A DNA stretch of 32,410 nt, taken from Thermoanaerobaculia bacterium. Its GTDB lineage: Bacteria > Acidobacteriota > Thermoanaerobaculia > Multivoradales > JAHZIX01. The notes below the pieces were generated by a model, which ran no database searches, was not told the DNA's origin, and saw only the letters and a list, made by a program, of their open reading frames with translations. A program made the position numbers and the translations under genes. The stretch spans positions 1 through 32,410 of the forward strand of contig JALXFE010000047.1 in NCBI GenBank assembly GCA_027069135.1. The letters are read 5' to 3'. This document shows positions 23,144-31,434 of this stretch, piece after piece; within the stretch, counting starts at the first letter, position 1; each line of letters opens with the position of its first letter.

Positions 23144-24823
23144 ATGAAGAACCAGGTTCTTGGAAAGCTGGTCGGCAACACGGGCGACCCCAGCAACCTC
23201 AGCATGGCGATGAACTCGTCGTTCGCCGGGCGGCGTGGGGAGTTCGTCCGGATCCGGCATCAGGAACTTGAGGGCGAGGGCTTCTCCGATGTTCTTGGCC
23301 GTATCGTGAGCATTCACCGGAGCAACGTCCTCTTCAACTCGGGGATGGGCAGCGGGGTGACCGATCTCGAACTGATGCCGGGGGCGCAGATCACGGGCGA
23401 GAACCTCTACGCCAAGCTCGAGCTGGTCGGCTACAAGGACCCCGAGACGAGCAGGATCCGGATCCCTCGGCGCCCCTTGGACCCCGGGGCAAATGTGGAG
23501 ACCGTGGACTACCAGTTCCTGTCGGACTTCTACGAGTTCAGAGAGGAAACCAGCCTCCATCTCGGCAATCTCATCGGCTACGACCGGGGAGAGAACATCG
23601 TCCCCGTCTACATGGACGTGACCAACCTTGTGACCGAGCACATGGCCGTGCTCGCGATGACCGGCGCCGGAAAGTCCTACACCGTCGGGCGGATCATCGA
23701 GCGCCTGGTCGCCCTACACAACGCTACGGTGGTCGTGATGGATCCGCATGGGGAATACGGTCGGGCGATCGCCGGCGGCAAGGTCCAGTTCAACGACGTG
23801 TCGGATACGAGCGACCCGCGCGACCAACGGGCCTTGCCGCAGATCCAGGATCTGCTGAAGCGCCTTACCGAGGCGGGCGCAGGCATCAGAGTCTTCACTC
23901 CGCAGGACGCGACCTTTCGGCACAAATATGCGGGCGAGAACACGGAACTGGCGCTGCAGTTCGACAAGTTCGAGATGGACGATCTGTCGGAGATCCTGCC
24001 CGGCCTCACCGAGCCGCAGCAGCGGGTGCTGGACGTGGCGATCCGCTACTGGCGGCAGGTCGAGAAAGAGCCGCGGGATATCAACCGGCTGCGGGACCTG
24101 CTAGGCGACGGGCTCGAGGAGTTGCAGGGCTGGGAGCAGCTGACAGAAGCCGAAGCCCGGGCCCTGAACGGTCGGAGCGCGGCCGTGGCGTCGATGAAGT
24201 TGCGGAGGGTGCTGCTGGAGGCCAGGGCGTTCTACAACACCTCGCTGCCGGAGCCCACGGACATCCGGCGAGTGGTCGGGCGTCGGGGGGATCGCAAGGG
24301 ACGCATGATCATCGTGGATCTGCAGGGGCTGTCGGACACAGCGAAGCAGATCATCACAGCGTTGGTCAGCAGCGAGATCCTACGGGCCGCCTCCAGCAAG
24401 ACGGACCCGATCCGCCCGTGTTTCATCGTCTACGAGGAAGGGCACACCTTCGCGCCGGCTAAGGAGCAGGCCATCAGCCTGCGGATCATCAAGAAGGTGG
24501 CCGGCGAGGGACGGAAGTTCGGGGTCGGCTTCGCCATCGTCAGCCAGCGGCCTTCGAAGCTGGATCCCGACGTCACTTCTCAGTGCAACACCATCATCGC
24601 CATGCGCTTGAAGAACCCCGACGACCAGAGGTTCATCCTTCGGGTCTCGGACATGTTCAGCAAGGCGGACGTCGACGAGCTGCCCAGTCTGTCGACCGGC
24701 GAGGCCTTGGTCTCCGGGCGCTCGATCCCCGCGCCGCTGTTGGTGAAAGTCGGCACGAAGGCACTGGTGCACGGCGGCGAGTCGCCCCAGGTGCTCGACA
24801 TGTGGGGGAGCTTTGATGGCTGA
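23144..24823 (+). CDS. herA: HerA-type hexameric DNA translocase (559 aa)
   Basis: ATG at 23144 with GGAGAT about seven bases upstream. The N-terminal beta-rich region (to about residue 130) fits the HerA barrel. The ATPase has Walker A LAMTGAGKSYTVGRI (K177), Walker B TVVVMDPHGEYG, FIVYEEGHTFAP in place of the usual 'DEAH'-like segment, and an arginine-finger/sensor region IVSQRPSKLDPDVTSQCNTIIAMRLKN. These are diagnostic of the FtsK/HerA superfamily, HerA branch. HerA pumps dsDNA through a ring and drives NurA. In defence systems HerA is paired with various nucleases or sirtuin-like effectors (known). Here it sits between nurA and a small nuclease gene whose start lies inside its own 3' end. 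Confidence 0.92.
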   Translation: MKNQVLGKLVGNTGDPSNLSMAMNSSFAGRRGEFVRIRHQELEGEGFSDVLGRIVSIHRSNVLFNSGMGSGVTDLELMPGAQITGENLYAKLELVGYKDPETSRIRIPRRPLDPGANVETVDYQFLSDFYEFREETSLHLGNLIGYDRGENIVPVYMDVTNLVTEHMAVLAMTGAGKSYTVGRIIERLVALHNATVVVMDPHGEYGRAIAGGKVQFNDVSDTSDPRDQRALPQIQDLLKRLTEAGAGIRVFTPQDATFRHKYAGENTELALQFDKFEMDDLSEILPGLTEPQQRVLDVAIRYWRQVEKEPRDINRLRDLLGDGLEELQGWEQLTEAEARALNGRSAAVASMKLRRVLLEARAFYNTSLPEPTDIRRVVGRRGDRKGRMIIVDLQGLSDTAKQIITALVSSEILRAASSKTDPIRPCFIVYEEGHTFAPAKEQAISLRIIKKVAGEGRKFGVGFAIVSQRPSKLDPDVTSQCNTIIAMRLKNPDDQRFILRVSDMFSKADVDELPSLSTGEALVSGRSIPAPLLVKVGTKALVHGGESPQVLDMWGSFDG

Positions 24824-25376
24824 TGTGCACGCTGGGCTGAGTCAAGAGCTCCACGCCCTCGAGATCGCCCGGGCCGACTTCCCCATGTGGACGGACTGGG
24901 GCGTCGAGGACGAGTCCGTGGCGGTCCACAGCCTGGGGCTGTCCTACCTGACCACGGTGGGCCAGCGCGCGGGCTACGCCTGCTGCTGCGAGTACCCGGT
25001 GGCCGGGCACAAGGTGCGAGCCGACTCGGTGTGGTGGGACAAGGCTACGCGGCAGCCGGTGGCGCTGTTCGAGTTCGAGCGGCACAAGGGCGGGACCGAG
25101 CTCGAAGAAAAGGTCAAGAACCTTCTGCGGGCCTACCACAGCCTCGACGGCAGCCCAGCGCTCCTATGCCTCGTGTTCTGGACGAAGAACTTCTACCCGC
25201 TGGGAGACAACGGCGTTCGCGGCCTCTGGCAGATCCTCGAGCGGGGCTTCGTCGCCGACGACCGGAGCCGAGTTGGCGCGGCGCCAACGAGCCTGCTGCG
25301 GGTCTACGAGTGCCTGCATCAGGGCGCCGGAGCGGGACGCCACACGCTCAAGCAGGTCACGGAGAGGAAGCGATGA
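24816..25376 (+). CDS. Small PD-(D/E)XK-like nuclease (186 aa)
   Basis: ATG at 24816 (a TTG at 24813 is directly before it) overlaps the herA end by eight bases; GGGGGAG lies five bases upstream. The core reads YPVAGHKVRADSVWWDKATRQPVALFEFERHKGG: D70, then E86-x-E88 with K91, on adjacent predicted strands, followed by a helix (ELEEKVKNLLRAY) and strand (ALLCLVFW). This is the order of the PD-(D/E)XK restriction-endonuclease fold, with ExE rather than the textbook ExK. It could supply the DNA cut in place of HsdR, or be a recognition domain. The assignment is by motif spacing only. Confidence 0.65.
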   Translation: MADVHAGLSQELHALEIARADFPMWTDWGVEDESVAVHSLGLSYLTTVGQRAGYACCCEYPVAGHKVRADSVWWDKATRQPVALFEFERHKGGTELEEKVKNLLRAYHSLDGSPALLCLVFWTKNFYPLGDNGVRGLWQILERGFVADDRSRVGAAPTSLLRVYECLHQGAGAGRHTLKQVTERKR

Positions 25377-26809
25377 TGAGAGCGCTCGACCGCCTATTCC
25401 AGCTCGTGCCGCAAGGCACGCTCGGCAACCGCTATCGCCTGGACCGATGCCTGGGCGATGGGACCTACGGTTTCGTCTGGAAGGCCGAGCGCTTGAGCGA
25501 CCATGAGATCGTCGCGGTCAAGATTCCGAAGGCCCAGGGCGGCAAGAACAGCGACCTCGAAGAAGGTCGCGAGCTCGTCGACGCTCCGGCTCACGACAAC
25601 GTGGTCTCCGTCTACTGGATGGGTCGCGTGCCTCCCGAACGGGAGGTCTTCGTGATCGAGATGGAGTACTTCAACAGCAACACGCTGGCCTTCCTGCTCG
25701 ATGGACGGGCCGAGCGCCTGGTCGCAAGCTACAAACACCTGCTCGGGCTCTACGAGCAGGTGCTCGACGGTGTCTGTCACCTGCACTCGCTGGAGGTCGC
25801 CCACGGCGACATCAAGCCGCAGAACGTGCTGGTCCAAGGTGATCTGGTCAAGCTCACCGACTTCGGCAGCAGTCTGACCACTCAGGACTTCTACACCCGA
25901 AGCCGAGAGAACGGCGGGACGATCCTCTACTCGCCGCCGGAGTTCGCAGGCCTCACGACGCGGAAGCCCAACGGCCCGCTCGCTGTCGCTCACGACGTCT
26001 ACAGCCTCGGCGTCCTCCTCTATCAGCTCCTCACCGGACAGCTGCCCCACGACACACTCGCGCAGGTTGTGAGGCACGCGCCCTTCGCCCAGCCTCGTGA
26101 GCTCAGCTCGTCGATCGCGCCGCAGCTCGAGGCGGTCGTCATGCGCGCGTTGGAGAAGGAAACCGAGGACCGGTGGCCTACCGTGGCGGCGATGCGCGAA
26201 GCTTTCCGGAAAGCCCGGGCGGCGCAGCTCGCCTTCCGGGCTGACCGCGTGATCCGCGCCCCCGGTGTCCGCCGAACAGACTGGTCCACGCGGGTGCTGG
26301 AGCTGATGGACGAACAGGCGTGGCGCGACGCGGAAGCCGCGGCCCGAGCCGAATACCAACGGTCTGGAGACCTGCATGCTTTCTTGCTGATGGTGCGTGC
26401 CGCCGTTCGTGACGAGCGCTACTTCGATGTCCTGCAGATGTTGGAGGCGTCGTCGGAGCCGCTTCGAACGGACTCGCCGGTCCAAGGTGACCTGCAGCAG
26501 CTCGCGCTTCGGGCCTTCATCAAGACCGAACGGGTCAAGGAGGCAGCCGACATGGTGGAGCGGTGCATCGAACGGCAGGGAGAGCGGCCGGGGCTGATGC
26601 TGCACAAGGCATCTTTGCTGGGGCTCCAAGCCCGTTTCGCCGAGGCCGCTGAGATCCTGGTTCGGCTCAACCGCGAGCTCCCGCGGCGCCGCGTTGTGTT
26701 AAGCCGTCTCGTAATGGTCCACGAGCAGCTCCGTGACTGGGAGAAGGCCGAGGCGTACCGGCGAGTGCTGCAGAAGCTGGCAGGGGAGGGCGTGAGTAAC
26801 GACTCGTGA
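25373..26809 (+). CDS. Serine/threonine protein kinase with helical-repeat C-terminus (478 aa)
   Basis: ATG at 25373 overlaps the preceding stop with GGAGAGGAAG upstream. The kinase domain is complete: glycine loop LGDGTYGFVW (28-36), VAVKI with K50, catalytic loop VAHGDIKPQNVL with D146 (HGD for HRD), DFG with D163, GTILYSPPE as activation segment end and DVYSLGVLLYQLLTG. From about residue 300 to the end the sequence is helical, with repeats of the TPR kind (AWRDAEAAARAEYQRSGD, RYFDVLQMLEASSE, RVKEAADMVERCIERQ, RFAEAAEILVRLNREL, DWEKAEAYRRVLQKL). No transmembrane segment is seen, so it is cytoplasmic. As last gene it may sense infection or license the effectors by phosphorylation (inference; kinases with such a role are known in Pgl and MADS). 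Confidence 0.93.
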   Translation: MMRALDRLFQLVPQGTLGNRYRLDRCLGDGTYGFVWKAERLSDHEIVAVKIPKAQGGKNSDLEEGRELVDAPAHDNVVSVYWMGRVPPEREVFVIEMEYFNSNTLAFLLDGRAERLVASYKHLLGLYEQVLDGVCHLHSLEVAHGDIKPQNVLVQGDLVKLTDFGSSLTTQDFYTRSRENGGTILYSPPEFAGLTTRKPNGPLAVAHDVYSLGVLLYQLLTGQLPHDTLAQVVRHAPFAQPRELSSSIAPQLEAVVMRALEKETEDRWPTVAAMREAFRKARAAQLAFRADRVIRAPGVRRTDWSTRVLELMDEQAWRDAEAAARAEYQRSGDLHAFLLMVRAAVRDERYFDVLQMLEASSEPLRTDSPVQGDLQQLALRAFIKTERVKEAADMVERCIERQGERPGLMLHKASLLGLQARFAEAAEILVRLNRELPRRRVVLSRLVMVHEQLRDWEKAEAYRRVLQKLAGEGVSNDS

Positions 26810-26951
26810 GATGAGCCACGCCGACCGCTGTCCTTCGACCCCAAGGACATCGGATGAACAGAAAGGGACCTAAAGCGCTCCTTTCAAGGTGGAGCGGTAT
26901 TGACGACAACCTCCATGGATCATCACCGGGCTAGATTCGAGATCAACTCGC

Positions 26952-26979
26952 GGCGAAAATTCGCCATCTGATTACGAAT
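26952..26979. repeat. Palindromic site with an 11-base match to the tRNA-Lys anticodon arm
   Basis: GGCGAA (26952-26957) and TTCGCC (26960-26965) form a tight palindrome. Overlapping it, ATTCG (26959-26963) and CGAAT (26975-26979) flank CCATCTGATTA (26964-26974), which is identical to 27950-27960 in the anticodon arm of the tRNA-Lys gene in the same orientation. Inverted arms around a short spacer that matches a tRNA are what a tyrosine-recombinase attachment core looks like. The match is short, so chance is possible. Confidence 0.3.
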
Positions 26980-27006
26980 GAACCTTTCCTGCGTCGGCTG
27001 GCATGC

Positions 27007-27669
27007 TCAGAACAGATCCTCCCTCCGCATCGAGCACCACTCCCTCACTCCGCCCACAATCAGATGGTCCACCAGCACCACCCCCACTGCCTTACACGCC
27101 TCCTGAAGCATCCCCGTGAACTCGATGTCCTCCTCACTGGGCGTCACGTCGCCGCCAGGGTGGGTATGAAAACAGATGATCCCCTGCGCCCCGATCAGCA
27201 CCGCATGCCGCAGAAACGGCTCCGGTAAGGCGTTGCATCGGACTCGGGTCCCGCGGAAGAGCTCCCGATCCTCGATGAGCTGATGGCGTTGGTCGAGGAA
27301 GAGCGCTCCGACGACTTCCTGTCCCGGCTGGTCGTATCGCGACAGGAGGTACTTCGCCACCGCTGCGGGCCGGGCGAGCAACTGGCCCTTCGGCAACTTG
27401 GCGCGGAGCATGCGCTTAGAGAGCTCCAGGGAAGCGCGCAGTCGGGCGGCAGCAAGAGAAGCGTCTGGAAGGGCGGTCTCGATGATGGTCCGGAGCCGGG
27501 CGAGGCCGCCGGTGCCTCGGAGCAGGTCGACGGCGTGTTGGGTGTCGAGGCCGCCGATCAGCGCGAGGAGCTCCGCATCGGTCAGCGATTTCTCGCCGTG
27601 AAGTTGGAGTCGGTGGGCGAGGTCCGAGTCCGGCTTGAGGGTCGTTGTTCTCGCACGGGCCTTCGGCAT
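27007..27669 (-). CDS. radC: RadC family (JAB/MPN-domain) protein, 220 aa
   Basis: ATG at 27669 with GAGGG upstream. The N-terminal helix-hairpin-helix-like part contains KSLTDAELLALIGG; the C-terminal JAMM metal-binding motif is HTHPGGDVTPSEED, with the HxH and D ligands present and the upstream Glu in VVGALFLDQRHQLIEDREL. Length matches RadC (about 220). The name comes from a supposed repair role that has not held up; RadC-like proteins are often found in mobile elements and genomic islands. It lies between the defence operon and tRNA-Lys, in the opposite orientation to the operon, so it is either the first gene of the chromosomal side or the edge of the island. Confidence 0.88.
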   Translation of the reverse strand: MPKARARTTTLKPDSDLAHRLQLHGEKSLTDAELLALIGGLDTQHAVDLLRGTGGLARLRTIIETALPDASLAAARLRASLELSKRMLRAKLPKGQLLARPAAVAKYLLSRYDQPGQEVVGALFLDQRHQLIEDRELFRGTRVRCNALPEPFLRHAVLIGAQGIICFHTHPGGDVTPSEEDIEFTGMLQEACKAVGVVLVDHLIVGGVREWCSMRREDLF

Positions 27670-27919
27670 CCAGGCCCTCGGGGACCGGGGATGGTCAACC
27701 CGAGGTGGGGCCTACTCCTAAGGCCGACGAGGGCGAGATGTCAACGAACTTGGATCGGGCGACCGCGGTTCACAGCGGCTAGGACCACGGGTTCCAGAAC
27801 CTGGATTACGCTGGTTTTCGTTTCCAGGTGTTTGCTTATAGTTTGCTCGGCCGCCGGTTGAGGGGGGTCCTGGAGAGGCGGCGGGGCGGTCTAAACTATT
27901 GAAGGCAAAGAGGTTGGGT
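27670..27919. other. Intergenic stretch between radC and tRNA-Lys
   Basis: About 250 bases that should include the radC promoter (minus strand). A small palindrome GGTTCcaGAACC lies near 27790-27801. No gene is supported. Confidence 0.4.
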
Positions 27920-27995
27920 TGGTGGGCCGTGCAGGGATCGAACCTGCGACCATCTGATTAAAAGTCAGGTGCTCTACCAACTGAGCTAACGGCCC
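27920..27995 (-). tRNA. tRNA-Lys (anticodon UUU)
   Basis: The reverse strand reads a full cloverleaf: acceptor stem GGGCCGT/ACGGCCC, D arm with AGCTCAGTTGGTAGAGC, anticodon stem CTGAC/ATCAG region with loop carrying TTT, T arm with GGTTCGATCC, and an encoded CCA end (27920-27922). Seventy-six bases with CCA. A -10-like TATACT (28001-28006, minus strand) lies a few bases upstream of the 5' end. tRNA genes are common integration sites for tyrosine-recombinase elements, relevant to the defence operon beginning 18 kb away. Confidence 0.97.
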
Positions 27996-28083
27996 GGCGC
28001 AGTATACCGAAAATCTGGGGCGGGAGAATAGGGTGAAATGTGGGGAAAAAGGCGGGGCGGGCTTGGGAGGTTGGAGCTGCCGG

Positions 28084-30492
28084 TCAGCTCTGGCGAAGGG
28101 CCTTGACGGGGTCGAGGGCGGCGGCGCGGCGGGCGGGTAGGAGGCAGGCTAGGAAGGCGATGCAGGTGAGGGCCAGAGGGGGGACGAGGAAGGAGAAGGG
28201 ATCGGTGGAGCTGACGTTGTAGAGGGCGGATTTGAGGGCCTGGCCCAGGAAGAGGGCGAGGATCAGGCCGAAGCCGACGCCGATGGCGGCTTGCAGGAGC
28301 CCGTTGCGGATCACCATTCCTAGGACTTGTTCCCGCCGGGCGCCGAAGGCCATCCGTACGCCGATTTCTTGGGTGCGCTGGCCCACGGCAAAGGCCATGA
28401 CGCCGTAGAGACCCACGGCGGCCAGGAGTAGGGCGGCGGCGGCGAAGGCTGAAAACATCGTGCCGAGGATCTGGTATTGGAAGGTCGTCTTCTGAACGAC
28501 GTCTCGCATGCTTTCTACGAAGAAGATCGGCTCGTCGGGATCGACAGTGGCCATTTCCTGACGAAGGGCTGCGGAGAGGCCTTCGAGGCCCGTGGTCCCG
28601 GTTACCGCGATGGAGATGTTCTGGCGAAGGTTCTGGAGCAGGGGAAGAAAGGCCGCCGAGGAATCGCCTTGGTTCATCGCGTTCATGAATGGATCCGGCA
28701 CCACGCCGACCACAGTTCTCCAGGGGGATTCTTCCCCCTCGGGAAGGCGGATTCGTTGGCCCAGGGGTGTTTGTCCGGGCCAGAATCTCCGCGCCATGGA
28801 TTCGGTGATGACCGTCACCGGCAAGGTGTCCTGGCGGTCCGAAGCCTGTAGGAGGCGGCCATTCAACGGGCGGACGTTGAACGTCTCGAAGTACCCGGGG
28901 TCGGCGACGAAGAATCGAATCCGGGGATGTCTCTTTTCGTCGGTGTAGGCCTCTCCCTCGATCTCGACGGAGCTCTGGTAGGCCCAATGGGTGGGCAAGG
29001 AGGTGACGAATCCGAATTGAGAGACCTCGCTGCGCCGCCTAAGGCCTGCCTCGAGGCTGCGGTAGAAGCTCAGGCGTTGCTCGTCTTGGGAGTAGGTCTC
29101 GTCGGAAAGGGCGATCCGGGCGGTCAGGACCTCTTGAGGAGCGAAGCCGAAATCCAAATCGCTGAGGGTCACAACGGTGCGAATGGTCAGGCCGGCAGCG
29201 ATGAGAAGACCGCAGGAGAAAGCGATTTCAGCGATCACCAGGATTCTGCTCAAGCGTCCCATGTGCCGGCTGGAGGAGCCGCGGTTGGCATCGGCCAGGA
29301 TTTCGCTCAGCCCGGTACGGGTGGCCTGGATGGCCGGCAAGAGGCCGGCGAGAACGGCGGAGATCAGGGCCACCAGGGCGACGAAGCCAAGGATGCGGGC
29401 GTCCAGCCCTAGCATCAACCAGAAGGGGGTCGTCATCTGGGATATGACGCCGTTGAGCCAACCGATACACCATTGGGCCACGGCGAGGCCGAGGATGCCG
29501 CCGAAGAATGCGATCCACACGCTATCTGCCAAGAGTTGGAAGATAGCCTTCTTGCGACTGGCTCCCAGGGCGGATCGGATGGCGAGCTCTTTGGTGCGAC
29601 CGGACGCTCGGGCCAGCAGGAGATTGGCGACGTTGGCGCAGGCAATCAGCAGAACCAGGATCACCGCCCCGAACATGGTCCAGACGAGGGCCATGGTTTG
29701 ATCGTCGGTGAATTCCTTTTTGTAGGGCTTGATCACCGAGCCGACGCCTTCGTTGCTCTGAGGGTATTGGGCTGCGAGGCTGGTCGCGATGGAGGACATT
29801 TCGGCCCGGGCCTCCGAGAGGCTGACGCCTTCTTTGAGAAGCCCGAATACTTCGAGGGTGGTGCCTTCTCCGCGTTGGAGAGTGGAGGTCTGAAGGTGCA
29901 AGGGAAGCCAAATTTCCTGACTCAAGGGAAAGCTGAATCCCGGAGGTAGTACGCCGACGACCTCGGTGGGTCGGCCGTCGACCCGTACTGAGCTGCCGAC
30001 GATCTTCGGGTCGCTGCCGTAGCGGGTGTGCCAGACCTTGTCACTCAGGAGGGCGACTTTCGGGGCTCCTTCTTCGGCGTCCCGCGCAGCGAAGCCTCGT
30101 CCCAGAGTCGGGCGGACCCGGAGGAGCTCAAGGAAATTCGGGGAGATCGCAGCGCCTTGGAATCGTTCCGGGCGCTGGCCGTCACTGAGGTTGATGTTGA
30201 TGATTTCGAAGGCGGCCAGATCCTCGAAGGAAGTTTGCCGCCTCCGCCAATCCTCGAAGTCGTGCTGAGTGGCTTCCTGGCTGGAGATTCCTTGAGCGAG
30301 GTTGGAGGATTCCAGGTGGATCAGGCGTTCACCGTCCTCGAAGGGTAGGGGCTTGAGGATCAAGGCATAGATCAGGGTGAACATGGCGGTGGTCAGCCCG
30401 ATGCCCAGGGCCAGAGCCAGGATCGCGGCCAGGGATGTGCCAGGGTTCTTCAGAAGTATGCGGAGCGAATAGCGAAGATCTTTGAAGCTCAT
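28084..30492 (-). CDS. ABC transporter permease of the ADOP (duplicated MacB/FtsX-like) type, 802 aa
   Basis: ATG at 30492 with AGGAAG five bases upstream. The protein is a duplication of the MacB periplasmic-core plus FtsX permease unit: first TM with LRYSLRILLKNPGTSLAAILALALGIGLTTAMFTLIY, a periplasmic part with ERLIHLESSN...DFEDWRRRQTSFEDLAAF and SPNFLELLRVRPTLGRGF, then FtsX helices containing LLLARASGRTKELAIRSALGASR, then a second copy of core and FtsX (VGQRTQEIGVRMAFGARREQVL, TM helices, LPARRAAALDPVKALRQS). This is the architecture of acidobacterial duplicated orphan permeases, which lack an adjacent ATPase; none is seen here. Substrate unknown. It is good evidence for Acidobacteriota origin. 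Confidence 0.93.
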   Translation of the reverse strand: MSFKDLRYSLRILLKNPGTSLAAILALALGIGLTTAMFTLIYALILKPLPFEDGERLIHLESSNLAQGISSQEATQHDFEDWRRRQTSFEDLAAFEIININLSDGQRPERFQGAAISPNFLELLRVRPTLGRGFAARDAEEGAPKVALLSDKVWHTRYGSDPKIVGSSVRVDGRPTEVVGVLPPGFSFPLSQEIWLPLHLQTSTLQRGEGTTLEVFGLLKEGVSLSEARAEMSSIATSLAAQYPQSNEGVGSVIKPYKKEFTDDQTMALVWTMFGAVILVLLIACANVANLLLARASGRTKELAIRSALGASRKKAIFQLLADSVWIAFFGGILGLAVAQWCIGWLNGVISQMTTPFWLMLGLDARILGFVALVALISAVLAGLLPAIQATRTGLSEILADANRGSSSRHMGRLSRILVIAEIAFSCGLLIAAGLTIRTVVTLSDLDFGFAPQEVLTARIALSDETYSQDEQRLSFYRSLEAGLRRRSEVSQFGFVTSLPTHWAYQSSVEIEGEAYTDEKRHPRIRFFVADPGYFETFNVRPLNGRLLQASDRQDTLPVTVITESMARRFWPGQTPLGQRIRLPEGEESPWRTVVGVVPDPFMNAMNQGDSSAAFLPLLQNLRQNISIAVTGTTGLEGLSAALRQEMATVDPDEPIFFVESMRDVVQKTTFQYQILGTMFSAFAAAALLLAAVGLYGVMAFAVGQRTQEIGVRMAFGARREQVLGMVIRNGLLQAAIGVGFGLILALFLGQALKSALYNVSSTDPFSFLVPPLALTCIAFLACLLPARRAAALDPVKALRQS

Positions 30493-30564
30493 GTTCTTCC
30501 TGTGTCTCTTGGCCTTCGGGCCGTGACGGTCGATCGCAGGGCGGTGATTCGGTGGCTCTGCTCT

Positions 30565-30635
30565 ATTGAACGGATTCTATAGAGGAATTGTTTCCGGGAG
30601 GCAGGTTTCCCGGGGGGGCACGTTTCCGGGGGGGG
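30565..30635 (-). promoter_or_regulatory. Possible promoter/operator of the ADOP gene: three GGAAAC-type repeats
   Basis: On the minus strand the motif CCGG(G)AAAC appears three times (plus-strand GTTTCC copies begin at 30590, 30605 and 30622), spaced 15 and 17 bases. The copy nearest the gene is followed after 17 bases by CGTTCA, which together resemble ECF-sigma promoter elements (GGAAC-like -35, CGTT-like -10). A TATAGAAT sequence lies between them. Function is inferred from pattern only. Confidence 0.3.
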
Positions 30636-30668
30636 CGGCGTAGTCGACAACAGCCCTTCGATTTCCTG

Positions 30669-31343
30669 CTAGGAGATTTTTTCGAGCACCGAGCGGAGTC
30701 CTCCTTCGAGGTACTCCAGGCCGTAGGTCCAGGCCAGGTAGATGGCGACAAGCGCGATGGCGGCAGCCAAGGGGGCGAGCAACAGCCCTGCCAGTAGCAG
30801 GAGTCCGTCCCGTTCCAGGAGCCCGCAGCCGAATAGGAAGATCGCGAAGCTGGGGAGGGTGTTGGTCAGCGGGATGGGCAGGCTCATCAGAGCCGCCAGA
30901 ATGACGATAATGAGGCCGAGGAGAGCCACCATTCCTCGGTGGTCAGCCAAACGTGAAAGCCTCGGGCGAACGATGACCTCCGCCACTTTGAGGGGCAGGC
31001 CAGCTTTCTTGAGGGTGCCTTTGAAGGTGGCGTACCGGATGACACGGCGCCGGGCGACTTTTGGGAGGCTCGGTTGTTTGCGCCCCCGGATCATCTGAAT
31101 GCCGAGGCCGATCATGAGCAATCCGAAAGGGGTTGCGTAACCTGGTGCCGGCATCGGCAGCGCCGCCGGCAACGCGAGGATCGCTAGCAGGAGGCCGAAA
31201 CCCCGTTCGCCGATGGCGTCCACGAGGGCTCCGAGGGTGGTGTCTTGGCCGTCCAGGGAATCCAGCAGATCCGTGAGCTGCTGGGAGAGCGTTCGGTGGC
31301 CGCTCGGGCCAGAGGATGAGTCGGTGGTATCCAGATCGCCCAT
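30669..31343 (-). CDS. exoD: ExoD-like membrane protein (exopolysaccharide synthesis family), 224 aa
   Basis: Starts at ATG 31343 without a clear Shine-Dalgarno sequence. After a Ser/Thr-rich N-terminus the sequence reads LTDLLDSLDGQDTTLGALVDAIGERGFGLLLAILALPAALPMPAPG, GLLMIGLGIQMIRGRKQPSLP, then RLSRLADHRGMVALLGLIIVILAALMSLPIPLTNTLPSFAIFLFGCGLLERDG and a final hydrophobic pair. This is the ExoD (PF06055-type) pattern: several TM helices with paired PxP motifs. ExoD affects exopolysaccharide production in rhizobia; the biochemical role is unknown. It lies 180 bases upstream of the ADOP gene, same strand. Confidence 0.88.
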   Translation of the reverse strand: MGDLDTTDSSSGPSGHRTLSQQLTDLLDSLDGQDTTLGALVDAIGERGFGLLLAILALPAALPMPAPGYATPFGLLMIGLGIQMIRGRKQPSLPKVARRRVIRYATFKGTLKKAGLPLKVAEVIVRPRLSRLADHRGMVALLGLIIVILAALMSLPIPLTNTLPSFAIFLFGCGLLERDGLLLLAGLLLAPLAAAIALVAIYLAWTYGLEYLEGGLRSVLEKIS

Positions 31344-31434
31344 GGCCGCATAGGATACGTGGAATGGTTCCGAGTGTCATCCGAAGCCGAGCCAAATTCG
31401 ACTCATTTGGTGGGAAATGCGAATAGGAGCACCG

